Positions 63,942-64,000 of a stretch of 64,000 nucleotides of DNA are shown in pieces. The position numbers and the translations under genes are program-made. The notes beneath the pieces were generated by a model that was not told the origin of the DNA, ran no database searches, and saw only the letters and a list, made by a program, of their open reading frames with translations. The stretch is from contig NZ_PVXN01000065.1 of NCBI RefSeq assembly GCF_002995795.1, positions 1-64,000 of the forward strand, written 5' to 3'. Origin of the DNA: Clostridium thermopalmarium DSM 5974 (GTDB taxonomy: Bacteria > Bacillota > Clostridia > Clostridiales > Clostridiaceae). The stretch's first letter is position 1. Each line of letters begins with the position of its first letter.

Positions 63942-64000
63942 TTATAAAATATTAACTCCTACCGCTTTTTCTACATTGTCTTTGATTCTTTGCATACCGA
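63942..64000 (-). CDS. ntpF: V/A-type ATP synthase subunit F, C-terminal end (partial)
   Basis: Only the last 18 codons are inside the window, reading GMQRIKDNVEKAVGVNIL before a TAA stop, 18 bp upstream of subunit A. The RIKDNVEKAVG ending and position match subunit F, the small rotor-associated protein. The gene is cut by the window edge, not broken. Confidence 0.75.
   Translation of the reverse strand, partial: GMQRIKDNVEKAVGVNIL

Overview
This is a gene-dense, A+T-rich chromosomal window from an endospore-forming anaerobe of the Clostridiaceae (Clostridium sensu stricto type). The evidence is the mreBCD-mrdA-minCDE-rodA-mgsA gene order, a V/A-type ATPase, an [FeFe]-hydrogenase, rubredoxin and flavodiiron protein, a Spo0E-like peptide, SPOCS/CsxC-type spore-surface proteins, HPr kinase, a T-box leader, and strong GGAGG ribosome binding sites with some TTG/GTG starts. 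No prophage, IS transposase or CRISPR array was seen. The genus call is inference; the species is not decided.

Layout. 0.2-5.6 kb (minus strand): membrane transglutaminase, RecX, M16 peptidase, GH57 glucan branching enzyme and DUF4912 protein. 5.7-9.7 kb: a probable spore-surface cluster of three SPOCS/CsxC-like paralogues and a DUF4489 protein. 9.9-12.2 kb: rubredoxin, then a damaged hydrogenase locus (5'-truncated nuoF remnant and a frameshifted hydA). 12.2-22.8 kb: the cell-shape and division block (mgsA, rodA, minEDC, mrdA/PBP2, mreDCB, radC, maf). 22.9-30.5 kb: SPOR protein, NlpC/P60 hydrolase, acetyltransferase, Met-rich probable coat protein, ACT regulator, tRNA-Leu, lytic transglycosylase, coaE and polA. 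30.7-36 kb: a second tRNA-Leu and a livJHMGF branched-chain amino acid ABC transporter under a T-box riboswitch with a visible promoter, antiterminator and terminator. 36-41.5 kb: small membrane proteins, LD-carboxypeptidase, RNase Z and several very small genes. 41.7-56 kb: brnQ, a PreP-type M16 peptidase, PHP phosphoesterase, M18 aminopeptidase, CorA, 5-FTHF cyclo-ligase, hprK, glpX, a Spo0E-like gene and a flavodiiron protein. 56-60 kb: aldo/keto reductase with ferredoxin tail, ECF S component with a palindromic operator, Gfo/Idh/MocA oxidoreductase and peptide deformylase. 60.1-64 kb: V/A-ATPase D, B, A and the cut end of F.

Themes. Two routes for branched-chain amino acids (liv ABC and BrnQ) plus several peptidases fit an amino-acid-fermenting lifestyle. 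Oxygen/NO defence is represented by rubredoxin and the flavodiiron protein. The cell-wall elongasome genes and Min system are contiguous, with terminators separating sub-operons.

Most notable observations: a family of ~200-bp nested palindromic repeats with an asymmetric tail (three copies, all in gene 3' regions); the decayed hydrogenase locus; a T-box on a transporter operon; a low-complexity acidic/alanine insertion in MreB; a duplicated C-terminal module in RecX; a near-perfect 24-bp palindrome overlapping the promoter of an ECF S component; and a tRNA-Leu whose cloverleaf places AAG in the anticodon.
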